Of a DNA stretch of 64,000 nt, positions 39,947 through 51,709 are shown in pieces (the first letter of the stretch is position 1; the number at the start of each line of letters is the position of its first letter). The notes beneath the pieces are model-generated. The model was given only the letters and a program-made list of their open reading frames with translations, did not search any database and was not told the DNA's origin. Position numbers and translations under genes: made by a program. The stretch lies in the NCBI GenBank assembly GCA_018389105.1, contig JACATO010001658.1, positions 806,001-870,000 on the forward strand, read 5' to 3'. This DNA is from Nautilus pompilius. Taxonomy: Eukaryota > Mollusca > Cephalopoda > Nautilida > Nautilidae.

Positions 39947-41245
39947 CTAAAACAAACACCCTATAATAAAAATTAATTTAAAAAGGGTCTGGTGTCCAAT
40001 CCAGTTAATAACTCCTGGATTTACATAAAGATCAGCAGGTATCTAAAAAATATTAATGCATGTCAAAAAGGCTAAAGCAACCCCTCAACAAAATTTCTTC
40101 TTATCCTACCCAGATTTGCAACTATGGTGAAAGGTCCCACAAAAGAAGTCATTTGGGGCAAAGATCAAAGATAACAATAATATATAGAGTTTCTTAGGCC
40201 TTGAAGCTATAGGAGTAATTTTTCTAAAAAGATATACTAGATTTATAGAAAACAAGTGAGAATATATTTATTTACTGTCATTTTTTAAAATTATTTGTTG
40301 CTACATAACTTGCCCGTTCTGGCTTATACAGACCTTTTATTTGTTTTGTTTGTTTTTTTTCTAAAGCCAGGTAAAAATTGTGGGCTAACAGAAATCAGTT
40401 AAAACTTTCAACAACAACAAATCATTGACCATAAAATAAAGGTTCAGGAAGCCTAAGGTTCTGCTTTAAGATAGTGATCAGAATAGAAATATATTTAAAA
40501 AACAAAAAAAAAAACAAAATTGGAGAGATTACATTTTAAGCTTTACAAGCAGAAATCTAAATCAGTTGTTTACCTTTAATAGTTCCCTTGTTGTTCTTTT
40601 TTCTTTAAGTACAAAAAAAAAAAAATTCTTCATAAAAATCTGAAGCCTTAACAATTATTCCACATCTTCGCCAACACGAGAGGAAAACTTCTCCAAATTA
40701 ACCATTATAAACTATCAAATATCCGTATAGTTACATACAAGGTGATATCTACAAAACTATTACTTTCGATAATGAAGAAAAATTATGTTATGCATGCATA
40801 GTTTTATTTAATCTTGGGCCAACTCATTCTAAGGATCATCATCAAATTTGTAGAAATAATTATGCCTGCATATTCCAAAAATAATGGACGTTTCCTCAAT
40901 GGTTTCAACAGAGTCACTAAAGGTAGATCAATTTTTTTCCTTTTTTTAATTGAACATTCAAACAAGAAGTAAACAGATGTTTTTGTTGTTAGAATTTTAA
41001 AATAAATTCATTTGAGAATAAGAGAAAATGGTACAGATGTGCAAGACACTTGTGAACATTTGTTGTTTTTTTTTTAATTTGACTAAGCCAGAAAGAAAGA
41101 AAAACTAAGAACCTTTAGATGACTAGAAATGCCATTCCAGGTATTTTTTTTTTAAAATAGGCTTTATCTTCTTTTTTGGTGGGAGAGGTGTTGGCAGTCA
41201 GATTTGGGGATAATCAGACAGACTTGTTTGCTTTTCTTTTTTAAG

Positions 41246-41362
41246 GACCAAAAGTTAAAAAAAGTCTGGATGTTATTGGAAGCTGAAAATGTAGTCATGG
41301 TAACACATACTGGACTGGACCCCAAAATAGTACGCATTAAGCCCGAGGAGGGGACCCAATAG
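41246..41362 (+). other. possible terminal exon, plus strand, unrecognised
   Basis: A good acceptor (TTTGCTTTTCTTTTTTAAG) ends at 41245. The next 38 codons are open and end in TAG at 41360-41362. The peptide begins DQKLKKVWMLLEAENVVMV and ends in GLDPKIVRIKPEEGTQ, with balanced composition. This is opposite in strand to TCF, so it would belong to a nested gene. No nearby AATAAA was seen, and a chance match is possible. Confidence 0.25.
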
Positions 41363-41546
41363 TGTAGGGAAGATATCTTTTTTATACCGCCATCACTCAC
41401 TTTTTTTCCACCAGCAGTGAGGAGGAGGAGAAAGACTGGGTAACTTGGACTGATCTACAAAGGCTAAATCTTACGCTGATTAGTGCCGATTTTATTTAAT
41501 GAATTACACATGTAAAATGAAAACAAAACTGCCCAGTTGTTTCCTG

Positions 41547-41891
41547 TTTGAGTGAGTGTTGAGTGTGTGTGTTTGAGTGTGTTTGTGTTTGAGTGTGTGT
41601 GTTTGAGAGTGTGTGTGTTTGAGTGTGTGGTGTGTGTGTGTGTGTGTATGAGTGTGGTGTGTGTGTTTGAGTGTGTGTGTGTGTATGTGTGTGTGTGTGT
41701 GTGTGTGTGTTTGAGTGTGTGTGTTTGAGTGTTTGTGTTTGTGTGTGTTTGAGTGTGTGGTGTGTGTTTGAGTGAGTGTGGTGTGTTTGAGTGAGGAGTG
41801 TGTGTGTGTGTGTGTGTGTGTGTGGGAGTGTGTGTTTGAGTGTGTGTGTGTGTGTGTGTTTGAGTGTGTGTGTGTGTCAGTCAGTCAGTCA
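41547..41891 (+). repeat. complex TG / TTTGAG minisatellite
   Basis: About 340 bp of TG runs broken at irregular spacing by TTTGAG, giving units near TGTGTGTTTGAG, and ending in four TCAG units. Any open frame across it is an artefact. Confidence 0.92.
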
Positions 41892-41894
41892 GGT

Positions 41895-43370
41895 AAAACC
41901 ATCCTTGCAAATCAAAATGGAAATTTTTATAACATGAATAATAATTTTTTAAAAAAAATAAGATGAAGCAATTTTTTTTTAAATAATAATTATTTCCAAA
42001 ATCCAGCCATACATGCATCAAAGGTCAAACAGTTAGGTCTCATTAGTCTGTAGATGCATATTTTATTTACTTAAAAATCAAATACAAAACACAATGAAGT
42101 AGTAGAATGCATTTTGAGCTAAATTTTGATTTACAGACTTGTAGAACCCAGACTAATCTGTATGATCATTGAGAGAGAGAGAGAGGATGTCAGTATAGAG
42201 AGAGAAAGCTCCCAGGAGAAATGACTGATACCGATATATTATTTGAAAGCAAGACATACTTAAAAAAACAACAGAAATTTTGGTGCACTGTAATGTAAAT
42301 GAAAATTGGTCAATAATACATTAGTCTAATCCATTCAGGTAAAGACTTAATCCATCATTTGACACGTGTTACAAATAAAATCTTTTAAGAAAAAAAAAAG
42401 GGGGGGCAAGACACTTCAAATTCCTACCTGAAAATCACCATCATTCCTAGTAAATTAAAAACTATGTGATGATTTATCACTGCTAAAATTTGGATTCTTA
42501 TCCTACACTCAGTGGCATTTAATGCACAAATGCAAGAGAATTCAAGAATTACTAATTATGGACGTACTAAATGGAAATCTGTTACCATGACAGCATTTCC
42601 AATTTCTTTTCAGCACATTTTCATCAATTCAAAACTTTAAGTATACAGTATTTTAAGAACTATAAGCACTGTAGTATATAAGAGACCTTCAAATATATTC
42701 TTCTTTCATCCTTTTATCCTTAAAGTATACCATTCTATGAAGTACTTCTATAACTACCTTCCATAACTGATCTTGTCCTTCAATATTCAATATACAAGTA
42801 ACCTGTCAACGGAACAAATTCTGAACTATATACAAGTTTTATTTACAGTACATGCACGTTTATGACAAAACTACAAAATTAATGAATGCCTGACAAACTG
42901 GTTTTATAATTCAGTCCTGCTTTTTAATTAAATAAAATTAACATTAATACAACACACAATTCAACCATATACTTATATTTAACGTTTAGATACGATCGTG
43001 GGAAAATAAAAGGGAACAATTTATTACTTATGAGAAGAGAGAATAAATACGTTACAGGGACTGACAAGAAACACAGTTTGGACTAAAACATAAATCACTA
43101 CTTGGTACTTTGATTATTTGCCTTGACTGAATCACTGTGCCTCCTGTTGATAAATGATTTCTCCATTTTAAAAATAATAAAACAACAGATAAAAAAATCC
43201 TATCTATAAATAACATCATTAAAACTTGTAGGAAACAGTTATGCTTACAATCTAAAAAAAATGGTGTTATTTCTGATACAAAGAGTTTTTTTGTTAACTG
43301 TTGAAATTACCCAGTACTTATTTCGTGCACTCCTTTAACTTTATGCATTTGCTTGAGCAAAGTTGCATAC
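41895..43370. other. intron segment with a decayed CRE/GA motif
   Basis: AT-rich DNA. At about 42170-42206 a GA run is followed by GATGTCAGTATAGAGAGAGA, two changes away from the motif at 63.9 kb; one of them is CpG to TpG. Nothing else is recognised. Confidence 0.5.
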
Positions 43371-43379
43371 AGGTCACGA

Positions 43380-43960
43380 ACTGTCAAGTTCCTCCTTCTC
43401 ACAGTTCATAAAACAATGCTCTTTTATTTAATGTTTGTTTTTTACTGTATCCATGTAAACTCATACAGCCTCTGTAATATTCATATCTGGAGAGACCAAC
43501 CAATCCATTAATGTCAAGGATCCAGTATTAGCTTCTCGCTGGAGGTAACATTTACCACACCAGCAATACGTTTTGAATTATCATCATCATGCTGCATGAT
43601 GAACCCAGGACCAATGAGTCTGCAGCCAAACACTATTATGTGGAAAAGAAATATATGTTTATATTTGTCGCCTGTCAGATTACCCTCCACTTTAATCAAG
43701 TCTTCAGCCAGCCCTTTGCCTCTATGATGCTGGGATCTGCCATCTGAAACTACTGTACACTGCTTGTCATACTATTCTCCAAACATGCCACCTCTGATGG
43801 TTTTCAAATAACTTAAATTCCAATTCAGGTACAGAGAGATCTGAAATTCTTCTCATCCATAAACATTTTTAAGTCTAATTTCCTCTACTTAAGAACGGTT
43901 CCTCAGCAGACTCCACCATCAAGATTACTTTTTTCAGTGTTCTATGACCCAAAACTATCA
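43380..43960 (-). pseudogene. Tc1-type transposase fossil
   Basis: A decayed DDE transposase of the Tc1/mariner superfamily, read on the minus strand with frameshifts and stops. In order it shows a first catalytic block (FMDEKNF, about 43850), a middle segment LIKVEGNLTGDKYKHI (about 43660-43690), the second aspartate block GPGFIMQHDDDN (about 43575-43610), and the third block SPDMNITEAV with the catalytic Glu (about 43467-43495). These match the Tc1 pattern D...QxDxD...SPDLNxxE in order. Stops after NITEAV and throughout the N-terminal half make it non-functional. I could not place paired terminal repeats; CCACTACTGTA at about 44306-44316 could be one end. Confidence 0.78.
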
Positions 43961-44690
43961 CTGACTTCTGACATAAAAATATAGACATTCTTTTTTACAG
44001 AAAAAACTTAGTAAGGCACTCCTTTCCAGTTGGTCTAGACATTTTTAATATATATATAAACATTTTTCTGTATTAGTCAATCATTGTTTATAACTTAGGC
44101 TATTAGGAAAGGCCAACAGTCCCATCTAGGGACAGCTGTTGAATATGCATGTACTTGTGAATTAATATGTAGAGAAAATTGCCCCAAAACATTTTCCACA
44201 GTGCATGGATTTACATAACTTAATCAGAAAGACAAAATTATAATAAAAAGATATAATATCTGATAAAAAAAATAGCTTTACACCTTTGGGTTTGTTTTCA
44301 TAATTCCACTACTGTATACATATGGGTGCCTCTTTTTCAATTTCATTGACACAGATGCCTCACTTTCTGATCAAAATTTCAAAAACAGAGCTCTTATCTA
44401 AGGTTGGAACTCTTTGGTACCTAACAATCTCCAAGAACAGATTAACAGCAAAGGCAGATTGGCAAGAAATAAATAAATAAATGAAAGGATGGTTTTCTTT
44501 TGTTCTTGTTGTGGTTTTAGCATCTGGGAGTGTAAATCAGATTTGGGACTGTACCATGTGTGAACAAAGGACAAAAGCAATGGTCTCGCAAAGCTACTGC
44601 CTGTTTCTACCATACTTCTTTAGCTTTCCCTAATGAAAAGCAAGACCTTAAGGAACTAGCCACAAATAATATAAAACTGTTGAAAATGGA

Positions 44691-44960
44691 TCACAAAAAC
44701 ATCCACAAGAATATCAAGCTACAGCAGAGTGAACACACATTTAACTCTTCAGAGAAGCAACCTTTATGTGAGTACTCTCTAAGATACTCAAACTGATTCC
44801 TTCCTTCCTCATCAATTAGCATGAAAATCTTGGGTTCATACATTTGAATAATATCCGGACTTTCAACACTTTCCATGTGATCCAGCAATCCATTATCAAA
44901 GTTCAAATGGGTAAACAACATTCTTAAATACTGTACTGCACTGACATACAAATAATCAAA
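44691..44960 (-). other. protein-like open frame, possible exon, unrecognised
   Basis: On the minus strand a strong pyrimidine tract (a T run then CTTTCTCTTTG) and TATGTCAG lie before an open frame. It includes YLRMLFTHLNFDNGLLDHME and later KIFMLIDEEGRNQFEYL. Residue use is balanced and charged, unlike the low-complexity frames around it. The only donors are weak (AAAG before GTTGCT). I do not recognise a family. It may be a gene fossil or an unannotated exon. Confidence 0.25.
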
Positions 44961-45296
44961 GAGAAAGAAAAAAACATTTATTCTCAGCACTACTTTTCTC
45001 AGAACAGACATTAAACATCAAAAGGCTTTCTTAATCACAATTCTCTGACTACCACAAACTAATTATGTTTGCAATGAATCCATATGTGCAATCTATAATT
45101 ATCTGCAAAAGATATAATTAAGACAATTATTCATGTGTTTACATTTTCCTCCCAAAACACCATCAAAATTACTACCTTTTATGTATATAAATAGACATCT
45201 TTGTATGAACAAAATTCCAGGAAGTCATATAAGAGGCGGCTTAAGAAATCCAGAGTAACAACGAAACAGCAGAATTTCAATTTGTCAATCTATGTA

Positions 45297-45474
45297 CAGT
45301 GGTGGGCAGAATTATTGTTTCATCACAACTAATCCTGAATCATCATATTTATTGAAGTTTACCACTGTAATACTCCATAGTTGCAGCTGTACAAAAAATT
45401 ACTACCATAAGGTTACTCAGTACAGAGGCCCTATGAGTATCTGAGCAATACTTACTCAGCTTAGTCCACCCCTG
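45297..45474. mobile_element. candidate MITE, 178 bp
   Basis: The left end is (TA)CAGTGGTGGGCAGAATTATT. The right end read inward is CAGGGGTGGACTAAGCTGAG, so the termini match at 9 of the first 13 bases in inverted orientation and start with CAG. Ends of this kind occur in both hAT and Tc1/mariner elements. The left flank shows TA, but no matching target duplication remains on the right, where a T run follows. It carries no transposase. Confidence 0.4.
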
Positions 45475-45859
45475 ATTTTTTTTGTTTTTTGGTACGTAGT
45501 GGTCTTTACGAATTCTTATAAGTTTTCTTGCGAGTAAATCTCAACCTTTTCAACACCAATGTCATTAATCCAATGATGGAAGATCAATTCCTTTTAAATT
45601 TTGGCATGATGGCCTCTCCAAATCATCTCTAAAATTCCAACCTCACTTTTAAAAGGGTTTTTTTTTGGGGGGGGTTAACCTACTGAGTCCCTGTTTGCAC
45701 ATATTGTAAACAACTAAAATGCAGGTGAATAATAAACCAACTAAATCATCAAGCTGGTGCATCAGACAAAGGGACATCCACGTCACGTAAAGATGCTTCA
45801 CTTGTCCTTTCTCAGTAAATAATATGAGATTTGGGTCCACTAATAAATTTAGTTTCACT

Positions 45860-48589
45860 GCATAATGGTAACATTAATCAGATTCTTTCGCAGGCTATAT
45901 TTTTAATGTTTTTGTTTGAATATTTTCCCTGTTTAAGTTTGTACAATCAGTAGATTAGAATGTTCTAGACGGTCATCTGGATTAAAGTAGTTTTGTTGTT
46001 GCTATTGTTGTTTTAATAACTTTATGAATAACAACAAAACTTTCCAAACACTGGAAACATGTAATATTACTTGTGTTCCCTAACAGTTAACAGAATAAAC
46101 AGGGCAATTAAGCGGGATCTGTCCTATTTTTTTCCCTTTTTTAAAAGGATCCTGTTAATCTTTTCAAACAGTTAATTTTCTCCATTTATGCTCATAATAA
46201 CTATTTATTTTTTTTTTACTTTAAAACTCATGTTAAATAAATAAACAAATTATTTTAAAAAAAATAAGTATTCACAGTTTCACATCTAAAATTAAGATGA
46301 TAGAAAACTGCAGTTTATATTTCTAACACTTTTCTAAATGGGATACAAACTTTGCATGGTCATCTCTCCTAAAAGATTCATGCCAAATGCTGTGCACAAC
46401 TTACTGAAGAATTAATTTTGGTCCGACAGAGCATAGGACTTAACAAATGGCTAAGAGAATGACTTTACTGCGGGTTAATTTTTGTCTGTGGCTTTAAGGC
46501 TACCTCAAGGATTATTTCAAAGAAATTCTTGTCTTATCTAAGGTTCTAAAAATCTCTTCAAGCATCACTCAGTACTGAAGAATTGTTACATCTGATAATG
46601 TCTCCATTGTTCTTTTCTGCTATGACAACCGGAAAGATGCTTAAGTTACTTTCTGCTGAAACTAACTCAGCAAGACCAAACACACACAGCGCCACCTCTA
46701 TTTAAAATGTGAGCTCAAGACAGAGAACTCTTAAAAAGGTAAGATTTAAAAAAATATATAAATACAACTAGACTTTCAGCATTTAAAATGCCTTAAACAA
46801 AATGCAGTGTCTAGCTACCTGGGAGGCAAAGGGACATAAAGAAGGGGCACCAGAGAAAGAAAACAAAGCAAATCTAAAGTTCTAATTGGTTGTTATTAGC
46901 TGGTTTCATTATAACAGTGGCTAGTGAATGAGACTGGCTGGCACTTGGCCAATAAAACAGCCTCATTAATTCAGCCGCATCCTTGGTGAAACAGGAATAT
47001 TAATCTGGAAAACTGAGCAAATTTAATTTTGATAAGCATTTTGTGTAGTACACTTTTTTCCTCGATGGTGACAGAGATTGCATGTGTAATTAAACCCGTT
47101 AGCCTAAGAGAAACTTCGCTAAATGGTTTAGTAAAGAGAACTAACTGGCTGATTCATAACGATTAAAGATAAACAAAACAGTAAGAAAGAGTCCTTTAAA
47201 AAGGTTTAGTGCCTGCCAGACCTTAAAAACAAGCCATAAACCAAAATACTGCATTCTTTGGTAACAGACAATGATAAAATGAATTAATTAAAATGCACAT
47301 AGTTTAGAATTCCAGTTTTTCCTGCTGTTTCCAAAAATAATGCTAATTTTTGGAGCTGCAGCATCAGAATAATAGCCATATAACCTTAAATTCTTCACTA
47401 CTAAAACATCCACAAATCAGCCACCGCGTTGAAATCTGAAGAAACCACATGACTAAATCCCAAGAATCTCATTGGTTAATAATAGTTACTATAGTTTCTG
47501 ACTACAAGGCACCCTGGTGAGCTATTACTTTCCATTCGCCTCAAATCCAGTATGCTGCCGTGGAGTTTAACTGCAAATGATTCATATAAAATTACCAAAA
47601 AAAAAAATTTGCAATTTCATGGCTTCTATTGTTCAAAATGTTTATAAATGGATTTGAAAGTTTTTTTTGTTTTTTTTTTTAATGGCTCACCAGAGGGAGC
47701 TTCTTTAAACGTCACCTGAAATTTGACATTTGTTTATTTCTCGCCTACACAAGAACTAGAGCTAACCCAAATGAAAACTTCAACATTTTAGTACAACAAA
47801 AGGTGAGTCTTGTACAAACACACGATAATAAAATTTACTTACTTATCTACACATTTTGTATTTCTAACGCCATAGAAATAATTTGCCTTTAATATCTTTA
47901 TGCAGTTTGACAAATCTACAATCCATACTTCCATTCACCAAAAATAGACCTTTTCTTTTTTTACTACATGAATAAAAAAAACCTGTGCATAGTTTATCAT
48001 AAACTCCTTTTGTTTTTTTTTTTAATGTGCTGACCCCTCAAGCAAATGCTAATCTTCTGCTTGTAATTTTCACTTTCGTTTGAAAATCAATCTCCTCTCC
48101 CCCCCCCTTTTTTTAACCTCAAACATTAAAGCCAACAAATAAAAATATTCTTAAAGTAAAATAAAAACAAATAATAGATTTTTGTTGTTGTGTTGTTTTT
48201 TTTTTGGTATTGCCTTGCATTCTAATTTAAAATCTATCAGACAAGATGGAAAAAGAAAAACAAAAAAAAAAAACCATTCCTTTATGGTTGTAAATGGAAT
48301 GAAAATCAACTGGAAATCAACCGTGTCCAGTTCCCCCTGTGGAACCTGATTTGGTTTCCAACAAATAGAATCATCCTCGTTTTTCATCCTGGGCTATCAG
48401 AAAAGTTTCAAATGCAGCTGATGGTGGAAATGCTTCCAAATTTGTATATGCGCTAATAAATCACAAAATGAAGCTAAAAAAAATAGCCTTCGGAAGAGAA
48501 CAACAGTAAATAGTTTTCCCCCTGATTATTCGGAGCATGGTGCTGATGGAGAGGTCTGCCCAATGGCAAGGGGCTGTGCCTTCTTAAAA
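45860..48589. other. intron segment, nothing supported
   Basis: AT-rich intron DNA with T and A runs. Apart from the CTCF-like site at 46.69 kb, I see no gene, RNA gene or transposon. Confidence 0.45.
46688..46700 (-). promoter_or_regulatory. CTCF-like core site
   Basis: Read on the minus strand the site is TAGAGGTGGCGCT. It contains AGGTGGCGC, the core favoured by bilaterian CTCF proteins. It is a single short match in a long intron, so chance is a real alternative. Confidence 0.25.
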
Positions 48590-48853
48590 GCGAAATTCTT
48601 GACCCGTTTTAGAAAAAGCCAATCGGGGGGGAGGGGGGGATGAGGTGTGTGACAAAGACAACTGGCCGTTTTTGACTGGTCCCACCCTCTCTATCACTGC
48701 AGGAATCATTTACTAGTTGTATTACTCCTTGTAACCACATGTTGGTCACCAATGGCGGCAACGGCAAACTCTTCCCGCTGCCATGCTAGTGAGTCCTGCT
48801 CGGAAGCAGCAACACCTGCGTCAAAATCCTGTGCTAGAGAAAGTGTCTTTTAG
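48590..48853 (+). promoter_or_regulatory. internal GC-richer block, candidate promoter with a short ORF
   Basis: In an AT-rich setting this block has a CCAAT box at 48619-48623 directly before a G-rich run, then ACCAATGGCGGCAACGGC at about 48748-48765, which contains a YY1-type ATGGCGGC core. The same ATG opens a 33-codon frame (MAATANSSRCHASES..., ending at 48853) in a good context, with a GTGAGT inside it at about 48789. Such a block could be an alternative or nested promoter or a conserved enhancer. No transcript evidence is available. Confidence 0.28.
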
Positions 48854-48859
48854 CTTTCT

Positions 48860-50312
48860 GCAATAGTCAGACTCTTTGAGTGGTGGTGGTGGGGAGGGGA
48901 GAGAAGGAAAAGAGGGAGGATTCATGAAAATACTGTAATTTCAAAGGTAATATCTGCATCCTTTTAAAGAAAATTGTATTACTAAGATGACAAAACAGCA
49001 CTTCGGATAAATCGAAACCTCGCCCTGCTTAGCCGAAGCATTATAAAAAATTAACATCATGTTTTTCTTCTCAAGACCTATGACTCCTGTCATCTGAACA
49101 AACCAACCTAGTTAACATAATGTTAACTATTCCTTGTATATTGTATAACTTGTTTTCACTTAATGTTATCAAAAAACTGCATACCTATTTGGCAGACTAA
49201 GCTAAAAGGAACCATCTTGAAGTATTTAATGTTACGATCATGTACTGGTGTGCCACCAAGTGGAAAACTGTGGCTTATCTCTGATGCAGCTCATGTAAGC
49301 GAAAAGTGTCATATTTGTATATGGCTTTCTTTTTTGTTTTTTCACTGTGTATGTGCATGCAATACAATAGCACAAGTAATACAAGTCTTTCATTACCAAG
49401 TCACGTTCTAACTAATGCAAACCTTTGCAGAATTTTCTTTTCTTCCAAAAACAACTGTGTGGACGTATCAAATGTGCATTGTGTATTACAGGAAAATGTC
49501 TAGCATTTTCGCTGTAAACATAGCTGCAGAAGCATCTTGTTATCATCACTGTTATAATAAATATGCACGTGTGATGATTTAACTTACTAATGAATAGATC
49601 CGCCTTTTAATACTGTAGATAGAAATTTCGAAACCGGCGTCAACAGTCATTGCGTCAGATTTTAAAAACATTTTCAAACCACTTTACAAAAGAAATATGC
49701 ATGTGATTGCCCGGGCAGCATTTCGAGGGTTGCAAGAAAACAGGTATTTAGTATTTAAATTTATTTCCCTTTTTTCTTTTTTTTACACATATCACGAATG
49801 TAGATCTTAATGCAAAAAGGTGGCAGACTCAACAAGCAGCTGCTTACACTTGCTAATTTCTACTTTCAAGAAACAACAAATGCTTTCAACTAGAACTGCA
49901 CTTTTAAATGCCACAGTACTGCTACGATGAACCAGAAAAACTCCAATGCATTGGTTCTTCTTATTCTAAGGGCAGTATTTAGATGAGAACCTCTGGATCA
50001 TATTAATCTGAGTGGTCCCATCCTGCACCATAAACCCTCTTCTAAATACACATGTGAACAAATAAGAAATGGTATGTTATTAAGTTCCTCAAGCATTCGA
50101 TTATTTTTCTACCTGGAAAGTACTATTCTGAGAATTCCAATATTATTATTAGTAGTAGTAGTAGTTCTCAAAAACCGCTTCTGACCTGATCAGTGAACAG
50201 TAGTATTTTCCAGATGTACATACCATCAGCAGCTGAAGCCAAAAGCTCCAGAATTTATCTACATGTGAACATCCAAAACACCATTGTTGGCACTACTACC
50301 CACTACTACTAA

Positions 50313-50344
<32 letters not shown>

Positions 50345-51540
50345 TTCTCTAATTTTACTTAACTATAACCTGGAATTATTTTTAAGCCATTTTTGATCAT
50401 CACTATCTCACATTTCTTACTAGCATCAAAAAGTAATTATGAATCATTTACTAGCAAATGAGATTCCTCATTGTATTTGAAACACTGAACAGCAACCCAA
50501 AAATGGCGGAAGATGCAGAGTAAACGCTTCTCTAAGTCTAGTCCTGAAGTTTCCATTCCCAACCTGCAGCTGAACTTCTTTTTAAACTTAGTTCCAGGCA
50601 GAGGAACCGCTCCAACTTTTCTTACAAGCACCTCCATTTAGACAGGACTGCAGCCAAGAGAACAAAGCCACCGCAGAGAGGACGAAATCGGAGAAAACAG
50701 ACACCAGAGGTATGGCTGGCCTGTCTTCTGTGTAAGAGTTATCTCCTGTCTCACTCTCGTCAACAACAATCAGTAGCATCAAGCTCAATCTGAGTAGTCA
50801 ATCGATTAATAATAAGTAAAAAATAATCCAGAGATGAAGCAACACTTCTCCATGATCAATAAGACCAAGACAGGGCACAGAAAGCAGAGCCAACCGTGAG
50901 GGTGTGAAACTTAACGTTTGTTTTAAATCTGCAATACAAAGTAGAGAGAGCGCAAGTGAACAAAGGCAGTGTACAGATTGAATTGACACTTACTGGTGAA
51001 AACTTGCCTACCCAGCAGATCCCTTAAGACTATGATATGCACTTGTATACTATGCATTTCTCAATTTCAGCCACATTTTTTTTGCCAGCATCTATTTGTC
51101 TGTGTAGCAGAGATGCTTTCTTTCATTTGAAAACCCAGCTAGAAATAATTGGAAACAAACCAACACATTACACAGGCCAGCAACGCCTTCTGAAAAAAAG
51201 GTTGCATATTTTTTTTATAATGTTCTTCCTGAATTTATTTACCGCATTACTGATAACAATTACTTAGACTAGTGACCACAAACAAATTTAAATATTTAGA
51301 TTTTTTTCAGGAAATATCATGTATTCTTTTTCCTGCACTAATAGATGACTCACAATTAAACCTATTATCTATTATTAATTTATCTTATTTTACTTTGGAC
51401 CACAAAAAAAAGTTTGTTCTTAAAATCTTGCAAAGCAAATATAGACATTAAATAGCTTAAGCTAACATTAGAAATGTGTCAGTAACAGTATTCATATAAA
51501 TTCAAGCTGCCATCACAGCCAAGAATTCTAAGCTATATTT
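48860..51540. other. intron segment, nothing firm
   Basis: AT-rich intron sequence with an AGT run at about 50150-50165 and an ATT repeat at 50313-50342. Several open frames of 60-80 codons exist on both strands but show no family resemblance or convincing splice sites. Confidence 0.45.
50313..50342. repeat. ATT trinucleotide repeat
   Basis: About ten ATT units. Confidence 0.85.
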
Positions 51541-51548
51541 CAATTTAC

Positions 51549-51706
51549 CTGCATAGTCTGATATTTTGTGAAGAAATTCAAAAGGAAGATTCTGTTCCTT
51601 AGTGGAACCACATTTGGCTTTCCAATGTTGACGACATAGCCAAATGCCATCTGTCGGCATACAATTTTTGCAACTGACATGCATTTTACAGATTTGCCTC
51701 AGACGC
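51549..51706 (-). other. candidate exon with a cysteine/histidine cluster, unrecognised
   Basis: On the minus strand a pyrimidine-rich CTGACAG acceptor precedes 158 nt that stay open in one frame (entered in phase 2) and end at CAG before a GTAAAT donor. The peptide has C-K-N-C, eight residues, then CRQHWKAKC, so C-x2-C-x8-C-x2-H-x4-C, with a Trp just before the third Cys. This looks like a small zinc-binding fold. The W-x-C...W-K-x-K-C end loosely recalls a C-clamp, but the sequence is not the conserved TCF C-clamp. Its entry phase does not fit TCF exon 2, which needs phase 1. It could be an exon of a nested gene, a gene fossil, or chance. Confidence 0.3.
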
Positions 51707-51709
51707 CTG

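Noticed and set aside
51549..51706. Assignment of this cysteine cluster as the TCF C-clamp
   Set aside because: The TCF C-clamp is highly conserved and follows the HMG box; this sequence and its splice phase do not fit.
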